The notes below the pieces were generated by a model, which saw only the letters and a list, made by a program, of their open reading frames with translations, had not been told where the DNA came from and searched no databases. Below, in pieces: positions 1 through 8,130 of a stretch of 22,156 nt of DNA. Source of the stretch: ZC4RG30 sp964396335 (GTDB lineage Bacteria; Pseudomonadota; Gammaproteobacteria; Steroidobacterales; Steroidobacteraceae). Location of the stretch: NCBI GenBank assembly GCA_964396335.1, contig CAYNEX010000037.1, forward strand, positions 1 to 22,156, written 5' to 3'. Numbering within the stretch: the first letter of the stretch is position 1; each line of letters starts with the position of its first letter. The position numbers were made by a program, and so were the translations under genes.

Positions 1-24
1 GATGACATCGACGATACGGCTCAT
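1..24 (-). CDS. eno: enolase, first 8 codons only (partial)
   Basis: On the minus strand an ATG at position 24 opens the peptide MSRIVDVI, which runs off the left edge of the window. This resembles the usual enolase N-terminus (MSKIV..., as in E. coli), and eno is the gene expected after kdsA in Pseudomonas- and Xanthomonas-type genomes. Its ATG shares bases with the kdsA TGA in an ATGA overlap, which supports translational coupling. A GAGGA sequence lies about 12 bases upstream, inside the end of kdsA. Enolase converts 2-phosphoglycerate to phosphoenolpyruvate, which is also a substrate of the KdsA made just upstream. The call rests on eight residues and context only. Confidence 0.7.
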
Positions 25-857
25 GATGTTTGTTCTTCCTCGTAGCGGTCTTTCTTGACGATCTGGTCCAGGGCCACCAGCGTGGCCAGCAGCGATGCCA
101 TGCGCGCCAGCGGCCAGGAATTCGGCCCGTCGGACAGCGCATGGTCGGGATCAGGATGGGTTTCGACGAACAGGCCGGCGATGCCCGCCGCCACCGCGGC
201 GCGCGCCAGCGGCGGCACGAACTCGCGCTGGCCGCCGGAGGCACTGCCCTGTCCGCCGGGCAGCTGCACCGAATGCGTGGCGTCGAACACCACCGGGCAG
301 CCGGTGGCGCGCAGCACCGGGATGGCGCGCATGTCGGAAACCAGGTTGTTGTAACCGAAGGTGAAGCCGCGCTCGCACACCATGATGTCGGCGTTGCCGG
401 CATCCCGCGCCTTCTGCACCACATTGCCCATCTCCCAGGGAGACAGGAACTGGCCCTTCTTGATGTTCACCGGCCTGCCGGCACGCGCCACGCGCTGGAT
501 GAAATCGGTCTGCCGGCACAGGAAGGCCGGCGTCTGCAGCACATCGACCACCGCGGCGACCTCGTCAACTGGGGTGTCCTCGTGCACGTCGGTGAGCACC
601 GGCAACTTGAAGCGATTGCGCACCGCTTCGAGGATCCGCAGGCCCTTTTCCAGGCCCGGCCCGCGGAAGCTGCCGGCCGAGGAGCGATTGGCCTTGTCGA
701 AGGAGGCCTTGAACACCAGCGGCATGCCGAGCCCGGCGGTCACCTGCTGCAGGTGACCGGCCACCTCTTCGACCAGCGAGGCGCTTTCGATGACACAGGG
801 GCCGGCAATCAGGAACAGCGGACGGTGGTTGCCGACCTCGATGCCGGCCAGTCTCAT
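21..857 (-). CDS. kdsA: 2-dehydro-3-deoxyphosphooctonate aldolase (KDO-8-phosphate synthase)
   Basis: This cytoplasmic enzyme condenses arabinose 5-phosphate with phosphoenolpyruvate to KDO 8-phosphate, the precursor of the inner-core sugar of lipopolysaccharide. The 278-residue product has the family length. Visible motifs are IAGPCVIES near residue 17, FKASFDKANRSS near 49, CRQTDF near 114, NIKKGQF near 131, FDATHSVQLPGG near 191 and METHP-like VETHPDP near 231. Cys21, His195, Glu232 and Asp243 match the four metal ligands of the Aquifex aeolicus enzyme (Cys11, His185, Glu222, Asp233) with a constant offset of ten, so this looks like the metal-dependent class; the E. coli enzyme has Asn at the Cys position. 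The ATG overlaps the pyrG stop in ATGA (854-857) and no good ribosome site precedes it, so translation is probably coupled to pyrG. Confidence 0.97.
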   Translation of the reverse strand: MRLAGIEVGNHRPLFLIAGPCVIESASLVEEVAGHLQQVTAGLGMPLVFKASFDKANRSSAGSFRGPGLEKGLRILEAVRNRFKLPVLTDVHEDTPVDEVAAVVDVLQTPAFLCRQTDFIQRVARAGRPVNIKKGQFLSPWEMGNVVQKARDAGNADIMVCERGFTFGYNNLVSDMRAIPVLRATGCPVVFDATHSVQLPGGQGSASGGQREFVPPLARAAVAAGIAGLFVETHPDPDHALSDGPNSWPLARMASLLATLVALDQIVKKDRYEEEQTS

Positions 858-2497
858 GCTTCGGCGGCCGCCGGCAGCTGCGAGCCGCGGTAGGCGCGCG
901 CGGCCTTCACGAAGGCCGTGAACAGCGGGTGCCCGTCACGCGGGTTCGAGGTGAATTCCGGGTGGAACTGCGTCGCCAGGAACCAGGGATGGTCCGGCAG
1001 CTCCAGGATCTCCACCAGGCCATCGTGCGAGAAACCGGCGAAGCGCATGCCGGCCTTGCGATAGGCCTCGAGGTACTGGTTGTTGAACTCGTAGCGGTGG
1101 CGGTGGCGCTCGCGGATCACATCCGCCCCATACAGCTCGCGCGCCAGCGTGCCATCGGCCAGCTCGACGTCCTGCGCGCCCAGACGCATGGTGCCGCCGA
1201 GGTCGGTGCCCTCGCTGCGCTGTTGCGCGCCGCGGACCGAATCCTGCCACTCGGTGATCATTGCGATCACCGGATGCGGCGAATTGCGCTCGAACTCGGT
1301 GCTGTGCGCGCCGGCCAGGCCCATCACGTTGCGGCCGAACTCGATCGCCGCCACCTGCATGCCGAGGCAGATGCCGAGGTAGGGAATGCGCTTCTCGCGC
1401 GCGTAACGCACGGCGGCGATCTTGCCCTCGATGCCGCGCTCGCCGAAGCCGCCCGGCACCAGCACCGCGTCGACACCGTCGAGGATTTCGACGCCGCGCA
1501 GTTCGATGTCGGTGGACTCGATGAACTTCACGTTCACGCGCGTGCGCGACTTCAGGCCGCCATGCGAGAGTGCCTCGTTCAGCGAGATGTAGGCATCGCG
1601 CATCTGCACGTACTTGCCCACCATCGCGATCTCGACCGTGGTCTCGGGATGGGCGCGCGCATGCACCACCTGGTCCCAGGCGGAAAGGTCAGCCGGCGGC
1701 ACCGTCAGGCCGAGGCGGTTGACCACGAATTCATCCAGGCCCTGCTCATGCAGCAGCCGCGGGATCTTGTAGATGTCGTCGGCGTCGACCGAGCTGAACA
1801 CGGCGCGCTCCTCGACGTTCGTGAACAGTGCGATCTTGCGGCGCTGCTCGTTCGGCAGCGGATCCTTGCAGCGGCACATCAGGATGTCCGGCTGGATGCC
1901 GATGCCGCGCAGTTCCTTCACCGAATGCTGCGTGGGCTTGGTCTTGATCTCCGAGCCGCCCACCACCGGCACCAGCGTCAGGTGCATGTAGATGCAGTGG
2001 TCGCGCCCCAGCTCCACGCCCATCTGGCGGATGGCCTCCAGGAACGGCAGCGACTCGATGTCGCCCACCGTGCCGCCGATCTCCACCATGCACACGTCGG
2101 CATCGCCTGCGCCAAGCTTGATGCTGCGCTTGATCTCGTCGGTGATGTGCGGGATGACCTGCACGGTGGCGCCGAGGTAGTCACCGCGGCGCTCGCGCTC
2201 GATCACGCGCTGGTAGATGCGGCCGGTGGTGAAGTTGCTGTGGCGACCGGTGGTGGTGCGCACGAAGCGCTCGTAATGGCCGAGGTCGAGGTCGGTCTCG
2301 GTGCCATCGCTGGTGACGAACACCTCACCATGCTGGAAGGGGCTCATCGTGCCCGGATCCACATTGATGTAGGGATCGAGCTTCACCATCGAGATCTTCA
2401 GGCCTCTCGACTCGAGAATGGCGCCGAGCGAGGCGGCCGCGATGCCCTTCCCCAAAGAAGAAACAACGCCACCAGTGACGAAAACAAAACGGGTCAT
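854..2497 (-). CDS. pyrG: CTP synthase (glutamine-hydrolysing)
   Basis: CTP synthase aminates UTP to CTP with ATP and glutamine. I chose the ATG at 2497, giving MTRFVFVTGGVVSSLGKG and 547 residues (E. coli has 545). The frame stays open 39 codons further up to 2614, but that part overlaps the end of tilS and has no family similarity. The N-terminal synthase domain carries GGVVSSLGKG and the DPYINVDPGTMSPFQHGEV region. The C-terminal class I glutamine amidotransferase domain carries the nucleophile in GICLGMQ (Cys377) and the HPEF pair (His512, Glu514), so the triad is complete. It follows tilS after 73 non-coding bases and overlaps kdsA by 4 bases. CTP is needed by CdsA in this window and for CMP-KDO synthesis downstream of KdsA. 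Confidence 0.98.
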   Translation of the reverse strand: MTRFVFVTGGVVSSLGKGIAAASLGAILESRGLKISMVKLDPYINVDPGTMSPFQHGEVFVTSDGTETDLDLGHYERFVRTTTGRHSNFTTGRIYQRVIERERRGDYLGATVQVIPHITDEIKRSIKLGAGDADVCMVEIGGTVGDIESLPFLEAIRQMGVELGRDHCIYMHLTLVPVVGGSEIKTKPTQHSVKELRGIGIQPDILMCRCKDPLPNEQRRKIALFTNVEERAVFSSVDADDIYKIPRLLHEQGLDEFVVNRLGLTVPPADLSAWDQVVHARAHPETTVEIAMVGKYVQMRDAYISLNEALSHGGLKSRTRVNVKFIESTDIELRGVEILDGVDAVLVPGGFGERGIEGKIAAVRYAREKRIPYLGICLGMQVAAIEFGRNVMGLAGAHSTEFERNSPHPVIAMITEWQDSVRGAQQRSEGTDLGGTMRLGAQDVELADGTLARELYGADVIRERHRHRYEFNNQYLEAYRKAGMRFAGFSHDGLVEILELPDHPWFLATQFHPEFTSNPRDGHPLFTAFVKAARAYRGSQLPAAAEA

Positions 2498-2526
2498 GGG
2501 AAGTGCACCGCCGGAAAATGGAACTG

Positions 2527-2552
2527 CCGGTACCGCGCGATTGCAGTACCGG
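2527..2552 (-). repeat. inverted repeat in the tilS-pyrG gap
   Basis: The arms CCGGTAC (2527-2533) and GTACCGG (2546-2552) are perfectly complementary over 7 bases and enclose a 12-base loop. They sit in the 73-base non-coding gap, about 30 bases before the pyrG ATG. On the minus strand only a short CATTTTCC follows after some bases, so this does not look like a strong intrinsic terminator. It could be a leader hairpin or a protein-binding site; the function is unknown. I saw no convincing promoter pair in the gap. Confidence 0.35.
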
Positions 2553-2570
2553 TCACGACGGGCGAACAGA

Positions 2571-3602
2571 TTAGCAAAACGGCCCTTCGCCCGCCACCGG
2601 CTTTGTGACTTCAATCAGCAATCGGCCGCCCTCCCGACGCAGGATGCAGTCGGGCAACTGCAGCCACGGATGCGCGTCGATGCGTGCGCCCATCATTGCC
2701 TCCACCTGGCGCAGGTGGCGTTCGTTGGGCGCGCGAGCGCCGCTGCGGCGGATCCAGGCGCGCAGCAGCGAGGCACGCCGCGCCGGCGCATACCGGCGCA
2801 GCACGGCCACATCGAGGCCGGCGCCGTCGGCGGCGGCATCCAGGTCGCGGCGGGCCTGTGCCTCGAGCCAGCCTGCGGCATCGGCCGCATGGCGCGCACT
2901 GCGCGCGGCAGTACGCGCGGCGGCCGGCCAGCGGGCACGCAGGCGCGGCAGCACCGCGCTGCGCAGATAGTTGCGGTCGAAGCGCGGATCGGTGTTGGTG
3001 GGATCCTCGATCCAGTCGAGGCCGGCGGCCTCGGCGGCGGCGCGGATGGCGGCGCGGTCATATTCCAGCAGCGGCCGCAGCAGCCTGCCCTGCCGCAGTG
3101 GCGCAACCGCCGGCATGCCGGCCAGGCCGCGCGGCCCCGCGCCACGCAGCAACGCCAGCAGCACGGTCTCCAGCTGGTCATCGGCGTGCTGCGCGGTCAG
3201 CAGCAGCTCGCCGGGTGCCAGCGCGGCAGCCAGCGCCGCACGGCGCGCGTTGCGCGCGGCTTCCTCGAGGGAATCTCCGGCGCGCCGCGGCACCCGCACG
3301 CGCAACACCTCAAGCGGCACACGCCAGCGGCGTGCGGTGCGTTCACAGAAGTCCCGGAAGCCGGCAGCGGCCGGCTGCAGGCCATGATCGACATGGATCG
3401 CGCGCAGTCGCAGCCCGCGGCCGGCACTGCGCCGGGCAGTCACCAGCAGGTGCAGCAACAGGGTGGAATCCAGGCCGCCGGACCAGGCCACCGCGCAGTC
3501 CAGGGGCGCGGGGCCGGCCAGTTCATGCAGGCGGCGAAGCAGGCTCGCCGCAGCGGGTCCCGGCGCCGCATCGGGACGCCGTTGCCCGCGCGGGCCGGTC
3601 AG
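2571..3602 (-). CDS. tilS: tRNA(Ile)-lysidine synthetase, short form
   Basis: TilS attaches lysine to C34 of the tRNA-Ile CAU anticodon so that it reads AUA. The PP-loop ATP pyrophosphatase motif is clear (AVAWSGGLDSTLLLHLL), followed by HVDHGLQ, QHADDQLET and, later, a segment matching the substrate-binding domain that ends RREGGRLLIEV. The C-terminal domain of E. coli TilS (a further ~110 residues) is absent, and only 73 bases separate the stop from pyrG, so there is no remnant. The start is uncertain. The only ATG/GTG/TTG in frame is GTG at 3491, which would leave two residues before SGGLDS. Open frame continues upstream with a family-like helix (AASLLRRLHELAG) to the accA stop, where a CTG at 3602 would give a CTGA overlap and 343 residues. 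I give that start provisionally; 3491 is the conventional alternative (306 residues). Confidence 0.85.
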   Translation of the reverse strand: MTGPRGQRRPDAAPGPAAASLLRRLHELAGPAPLDCAVAWSGGLDSTLLLHLLVTARRSAGRGLRLRAIHVDHGLQPAAAGFRDFCERTARRWRVPLEVLRVRVPRRAGDSLEEAARNARRAALAAALAPGELLLTAQHADDQLETVLLALLRGAGPRGLAGMPAVAPLRQGRLLRPLLEYDRAAIRAAAEAAGLDWIEDPTNTDPRFDRNYLRSAVLPRLRARWPAAARTAARSARHAADAAGWLEAQARRDLDAAADGAGLDVAVLRRYAPARRASLLRAWIRRSGARAPNERHLRQVEAMMGARIDAHPWLQLPDCILRREGGRLLIEVTKPVAGEGPFC

Positions 3603-4564
3603 GCCTTGCTCTCCGAATAGACGCCGAAGGACGCCAGGCGGTCGGAACGCTGCGCCACCAGCTCTTCAGGCGACAGGTGCGAAAGGTCGGCCAGGTGTCG
3701 CAGGATGGCATCCTTGACCGTGCGGGCCATGGCCTCCTGGTCGCGGTGCGCGCCGCCCAGCGGCTCGGCCAGCACCTCGTCAACCAGCTTCAGTTCCTTC
3801 AGGCGCCCGGCCGTCAGTCCCATCGCTTCCGCGGCGGCTTCCTTCTTGTCGGAGCTCTTCCAGAGGATCGAGGCGCAGCCTTCCGGCGAGATCACCGAAT
3901 AGACCGCGTACTGCAGCATCAGCAGGCGGTCGCAGACGCCGATGGCCAGCGCGCCGCCGGAGCCGCCCTCGCCGATCACCACGCTGATGATCGGCACTTC
4001 GAGCGTCGACATCTCGAACAGGTTGCGCGCGATGGCCTCGCTCTGGCCGCGCTCCTCGCTGGAAACGCCGGGATAGGCGCCCATGGTGTCGATCAGCGTC
4101 ACCACCGGCAGGCGGAAGCGCTCGGCGGTGCGCAGCAGGCGCAGCGCCTTGCGATAGCCCTCGGGCTTGGGCATGCCGTGGTTGCGGCGGACACGTTCCT
4201 TGGTGTCGCGGCCCTTCTGGTGGCCGATCAGCATCAGCGGCTTGCCGTCGATGCGCGCCAGGCCGCCGACGATGGCGGCGTCGTCGCCATACATGCGATC
4301 GCCATGCAGTTCGGTGAACTCGTCACAGATCAGCCGGACATAGTCCAGCGTGTACGGACGCAGCGGATGCCGCGCCAGCTGGGTGATCTGCCAGGGCGTC
4401 AGCGAGGCAAAAATGGTGGTGGTGAGCTGGCGGCTCTTGCGCTGCAGCCTTGCGATCTCTTCGGCGATGTTGACCTTGGAGTCGCTGGTGACATGCCCCA
4501 GCTCCTCGATCTTCGCCTCAAGCTCGGCGATCGGCTGCTCGAAATCCAGAAAACTTACGGCCAT
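3599..4564 (-). CDS. accA: acetyl-CoA carboxylase carboxyltransferase subunit alpha
   Basis: AccA forms the carboxyltransferase with AccD and transfers the carboxyl group from carboxybiotin to acetyl-CoA, making malonyl-CoA for fatty acid synthesis. The ATG at 4564 gives MAVSFLDFEQPIAELE and 321 residues, against 319 in E. coli; the frame is open upstream to 4693, but that part overlaps dnaE and is not family-like. Typical motifs are RHPLRPYTLDYV near residue 65, ELHGDRMYGDD near 85, GHQKGRDTKER near 114, TMGAYPG near 160 and GEGGSGGALAIG near 198. AAGG lies just before the start. It follows dnaE by 43 bases and its stop touches the probable tilS start. The dnaE-accA pair is conserved in E. 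coli too. Confidence 0.98.
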   Translation of the reverse strand: MAVSFLDFEQPIAELEAKIEELGHVTSDSKVNIAEEIARLQRKSRQLTTTIFASLTPWQITQLARHPLRPYTLDYVRLICDEFTELHGDRMYGDDAAIVGGLARIDGKPLMLIGHQKGRDTKERVRRNHGMPKPEGYRKALRLLRTAERFRLPVVTLIDTMGAYPGVSSEERGQSEAIARNLFEMSTLEVPIISVVIGEGGSGGALAIGVCDRLLMLQYAVYSVISPEGCASILWKSSDKKEAAAEAMGLTAGRLKELKLVDEVLAEPLGGAHRDQEAMARTVKDAILRHLADLSHLSPEELVAQRSDRLASFGVYSESKA

Positions 4565-4607
4565 CGGCCTTGTCCCGAACGGGCGGTAGTGGAAATTGGC
4601 CGCAAGG

Positions 4608-7600
4608 TTAGTGGGCCGGGGCGCCGCCGTGCAAGCCACCCGGCTCGTAGAGCAGCTGCAGGCCCTCCCGGCCCACCAGGCTCTCCAGCTCATCCATCAA
4701 CGCCGGTGTAGGACGGATGCACCAGTCCGAGCCCAGCGCCAGCGTGCAACGGGCCTGGCTGCTTCGATAGCGCACCAGCACTTCACAGGGACCGGGCCGC
4801 GAGCCGCCCAGCAGCTCCTGCAGGCGCTCGAGGAAGCGATCCGGCGCCACCTGGCTGGTTTCGGGCCAGCGCAGCACCAGCCGGCGCGCCTGCTTCTCGC
4901 GCAGTGAGTCAAGCAGCGTCAGCCGCTTGCCGGCGATGCGCCAGGCGTTGCTGAAATCGTCGAAACGCAGGTTGCCTTCCACCAGCACCAGCGCATCACG
5001 CACCAGCAGGTCACGGTACTGCTGCGCCTGTTCTTCATACAGCGCCACCTCGATGCGGCCGGTGCGGTCATCGAGCACGAAGGAGGTGCGGCCATTGCGC
5101 TTGCGCACCTCCCAGATCAGGCCGGCGGCAGTGACCTGGCGCCCGCCGGTGAAACGCTTGCCCTCGCCTTCCGACGGCGGCGGTTCACTGACCAGGTCGG
5201 CAATGCGACCGTTGACCAGCCGCTTCAGGTCCGACTCGAAGCGCTGGATGGGATGGCCGGTGAGGAACAGCCCCAGTGTTTCGCGTTCGCCGGACAGGCG
5301 CAGGCTTTCCGGCCACTCCGGCTGCTGCGCCACCGGCGCCTCCACGACCGCGGCGGAACCGCCGCCGCCGAACAGGTCGTTCTGCCCGGCCTCGATGGCG
5401 CGCATCGCCTGCTCGCCGCCGCGCAGCGCGGATTCAAGCGAAGCCATCAGCGTGGCGCGGTTGGTGCCGAGGCTGTCCATCGCGCCGGCCTTGATCATCG
5501 CCTCGAGCATGCGGCGGTTGATGCGGCCCAGGTCGATGCGACGGCACAGTGATTCGAGGCTTGCATAGGGACCATTGCGCTCGCGCTCGCGCACCAGCTC
5601 ATCGACCGCCTGCGAGCCGACGCCGCGCACGGCGCCGAGGCCATAACGGATGGTGCCGGGTCCGGCGACGGTGAAATCCCAGCGGGAGGCATTGATGTCC
5701 GGTGGCAGCAGGCGCAGCTTCATGCGCGCGCATTCATCCACCAGCGTCACCACCTTGTCGGTGTCGGCGATATCCGCCGACATCACCGCCGCCATGAACG
5801 CGGCCGGGTAATGAGTCTTCAGCCAGGCGGTCTGGTAGGTCAGCACCGCGTAGGCGGCCGAGTGCGACTTGTTGAAGCCGTAGCCGGCGAATTTCTCGAT
5901 CAGGTCGAAGATCCAGCCGGCGCGATCGGCATCCACGCCATTGGCCACCGCGCCCTCGACGAACACGCTGCGCTGCTTGGCCATCTCCTCGGGCTTCTTC
6001 TTGCCCATCGCGCGGCGAAGCAGGTCGGCGCCGCCCAGCGTGTAGCCGGACAGCACCTGTGCGATCTGCATCACCTGCTCCTGGTACAGGATCACCCCGT
6101 AGGTGGGCTCCAGCACCTTCTCGAGCATGGGATGCAGGTAGTAATCGTCGCCCTTCTTCGCCGCGCCGCCGAGGCCGTGCTTGCGGGCGATGAAGTCATC
6201 CACCATGCCCGACTGCAGCGGGCCGGGACGGAACAGCGCCACCAGCGCGACGATGTCCTCGAAGCTGTCCGGCTTCAGGCGGCGGATGAGGTCTTTCATG
6301 CCGCGCGACTCGAGCTGGAACACGGCAGTGGTATTGCCGCTCTTCAGCAGTTCGTAGGTGGCGCGGTCGTCCATCGGCACCCGCGCCATCGACAGCGGGT
6401 CGCCGGCGCGCTCGGGCAGCGAATTCACGATCTGCTCGGCGCGGTCGATGATCGTCAGCGTGCGCAGGCCGAGGAAGTCGAACTTCACCAGGCCCGCCGC
6501 CTCGACGTCGTCCTTGTCGAACTGCGTGACCACCCCCTCGCCCGCGTTTTCCGTATAGAGCGGGGTGAAGTCGGTCAGCACCGAAGGCGCGATCACCACG
6601 CCACCGGCATGCTTGCCGGCATTGCGCGTCAGGCCCTCGAGCTTCATCGCCAGCTCGAGCAGCGCGTGCACTTCCTCGTCCTCGCGGTTCAGGCGCGCGA
6701 GCTCCGGCTCCTTCTGCAGCGCCGCCTCAAGGGTGATGTCCAGCTCGTTCGGGATCAGCTTGGCGATGCGGTCGGCAAAGCCGAAGGGATGGCCCAGCAC
6801 GCGCGCCACGTCGCGCACCACCGCCTTCGCCGCCATGGTGCCGTAGGTGATGATCTGCGACACGCGCTCGCGGCCGTAACGCTCGGCCACGTAGGCAATC
6901 ACCCGGTCGCGGCCTTCCATGCAGAAGTCGACGTCGAAGTCGGGCATCGACACGCGCTCGGGATTCAGGAAGCGCTCGAACAGCAGCGCATGTTCCAGCG
7001 GGTCGAGGTCGGTGATGTCGAGCACCCAGGCCACCAGCGAGCCTGCACCGGAACCACGGCCCGGGCCCACCGGCACGCCGTTCTCCTTCGCCCAGCGGAT
7101 GAAGTCCGCCACGATCAGGAAGTAGCCGGCGAAACCCATCTTGATGATGACGCCCAGCTCGCGCTCCAGGCGCGCGGCATATTCCTCCGGGATCACCCCG
7201 TCATCGCGCAGCGCCGCCATGCGGCGCGCGAGGCCCGCGGTGGCTTCGGCGCGGATGAAATCCTCGGCGCTGCTGCCATCCGGCGTCGGGAAGCGCGGCA
7301 GTTTGCTCTCTCCCAGCTTCAGCGGCAGGCTGCAGCGGCGGGCGATCTCGACGGTATTGGCCAGCGCCTCGGGGATGTCCGCGAACAGCTCGGCCATCTG
7401 CTGCGGCGTCTTCAGGTACTGCTCGCGCGTGTAGCGACGACGGCGGTTGGTATCGGCCAGCAGCGTGCGCTCGCGGATGCAGACGCGCGCCTCGTGCGCG
7501 TCGTAGTCGTCCTGGGAGAGGAAACGCACGTCATTGGTGGCCACCACTGGCGTGTCGGTCTCGGCCGCCAGCTGCACCGCCGCCGCGACATATTCGGCGT

Positions 7601-8126
7601 CGGTGCTGCGTCCCAGGCGTTGCAGCTCGATGTAATAGCGGTCGCCGAACAGCTCCTGCCAGCCCTTCAGCAGGCGGCGCGCCTGCGCCGGGCGCCCGGT
7701 CAGCAGCGCGTGGCCGACGTCGCCTTCCCAGCCGCCGGACAGCGCGATCAGGCCGTGCAGCGCCTCGCGCGTCAGCCAGTCACGCGCGATCAGCGGCGTG
7801 TTCTGCCGTTCACCTTCGAGGTAGGCGCGCGACACCAGCCGCGACAGGTTCAGGTAACCCTCGTGGTTCTGGCACAGCAGTGTCAGGCGCGCCGGCGATT
7901 GCCGCTCGCCCTCGGCGATCCACAGGTCGACGCCGATCACCGGCTTCAGGCCGGCCGACATCGCCGCGCGATAGAACTTCACCATCGCAAACAGGTTGCA
8001 TTCGTCGGTGAGGGCGATCGCGCCCATGCCGGCGGCGGCCGCGGCCTTCATCAGCTCGGGCACGCGCACCACGCTGTCGACCAGCGCGTATTCGGTGTGC
8101 AACCTCAGGTGGACAAAATCGGACAT
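4608..8126 (-). CDS. dnaE: DNA polymerase III subunit alpha
   Basis: This is the replicative polymerase catalytic subunit. The 1172-residue length and the domain order fit DnaE1. The N-terminal PHP domain begins FVHLRLHTEYALVDS. The C-family palm follows, with GPGRGSGAGSLVAW near residue 354 and catalytic Asp398 and Asp400 in PDFDVDF. The GMKDLIRRLKP and FNKSHSAAYA regions of the fingers are present. A beta-clamp binding motif QNDLF sits at residues 915-919, matching the position of QADMF in E. coli. An OB-fold follows (QVTAAGLIWEVRKRNGR, near 997), then a C-terminal domain that in E. coli binds tau. No intein or frameshift is visible. It starts 4 bases after the rnhB stop and has no clear ribosome-binding site, so coupling is likely. 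Confidence 0.98.
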   Translation of the reverse strand: MSDFVHLRLHTEYALVDSVVRVPELMKAAAAAGMGAIALTDECNLFAMVKFYRAAMSAGLKPVIGVDLWIAEGERQSPARLTLLCQNHEGYLNLSRLVSRAYLEGERQNTPLIARDWLTREALHGLIALSGGWEGDVGHALLTGRPAQARRLLKGWQELFGDRYYIELQRLGRSTDAEYVAAAVQLAAETDTPVVATNDVRFLSQDDYDAHEARVCIRERTLLADTNRRRRYTREQYLKTPQQMAELFADIPEALANTVEIARRCSLPLKLGESKLPRFPTPDGSSAEDFIRAEATAGLARRMAALRDDGVIPEEYAARLERELGVIIKMGFAGYFLIVADFIRWAKENGVPVGPGRGSGAGSLVAWVLDITDLDPLEHALLFERFLNPERVSMPDFDVDFCMEGRDRVIAYVAERYGRERVSQIITYGTMAAKAVVRDVARVLGHPFGFADRIAKLIPNELDITLEAALQKEPELARLNREDEEVHALLELAMKLEGLTRNAGKHAGGVVIAPSVLTDFTPLYTENAGEGVVTQFDKDDVEAAGLVKFDFLGLRTLTIIDRAEQIVNSLPERAGDPLSMARVPMDDRATYELLKSGNTTAVFQLESRGMKDLIRRLKPDSFEDIVALVALFRPGPLQSGMVDDFIARKHGLGGAAKKGDDYYLHPMLEKVLEPTYGVILYQEQVMQIAQVLSGYTLGGADLLRRAMGKKKPEEMAKQRSVFVEGAVANGVDADRAGWIFDLIEKFAGYGFNKSHSAAYAVLTYQTAWLKTHYPAAFMAAVMSADIADTDKVVTLVDECARMKLRLLPPDINASRWDFTVAGPGTIRYGLGAVRGVGSQAVDELVRERERNGPYASLESLCRRIDLGRINRRMLEAMIKAGAMDSLGTNRATLMASLESALRGGEQAMRAIEAGQNDLFGGGGSAAVVEAPVAQQPEWPESLRLSGERETLGLFLTGHPIQRFESDLKRLVNGRIADLVSEPPPSEGEGKRFTGGRQVTAAGLIWEVRKRNGRTSFVLDDRTGRIEVALYEEQAQQYRDLLVRDALVLVEGNLRFDDFSNAWRIAGKRLTLLDSLREKQARRLVLRWPETSQVAPDRFLERLQELLGGSRPGPCEVLVRYRSSQARCTLALGSDWCIRPTPALMDELESLVGREGLQLLYEPGGLHGGAPAH

Positions 8127-8130
8127 CGGA

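Noticed and set aside
930..2608. 559-codon plus-strand open frame opposite pyrG
   Set aside because: It is the antisense of pyrG, rich in His, Ala and Arg from GC-biased third positions, with no recognisable domain. The minus-strand gene is certain.
2498..2614. 39-codon N-terminal extension of pyrG
   Set aside because: It lacks family similarity, overlaps the end of tilS and would precede the universally placed M-x-[RK]-[FY]-[IV]-FVTGG start.
4565..4693. 43-codon N-terminal extension of accA
   Set aside because: It overlaps dnaE and has no similarity to AccA; the start at 4564 gives the normal length.
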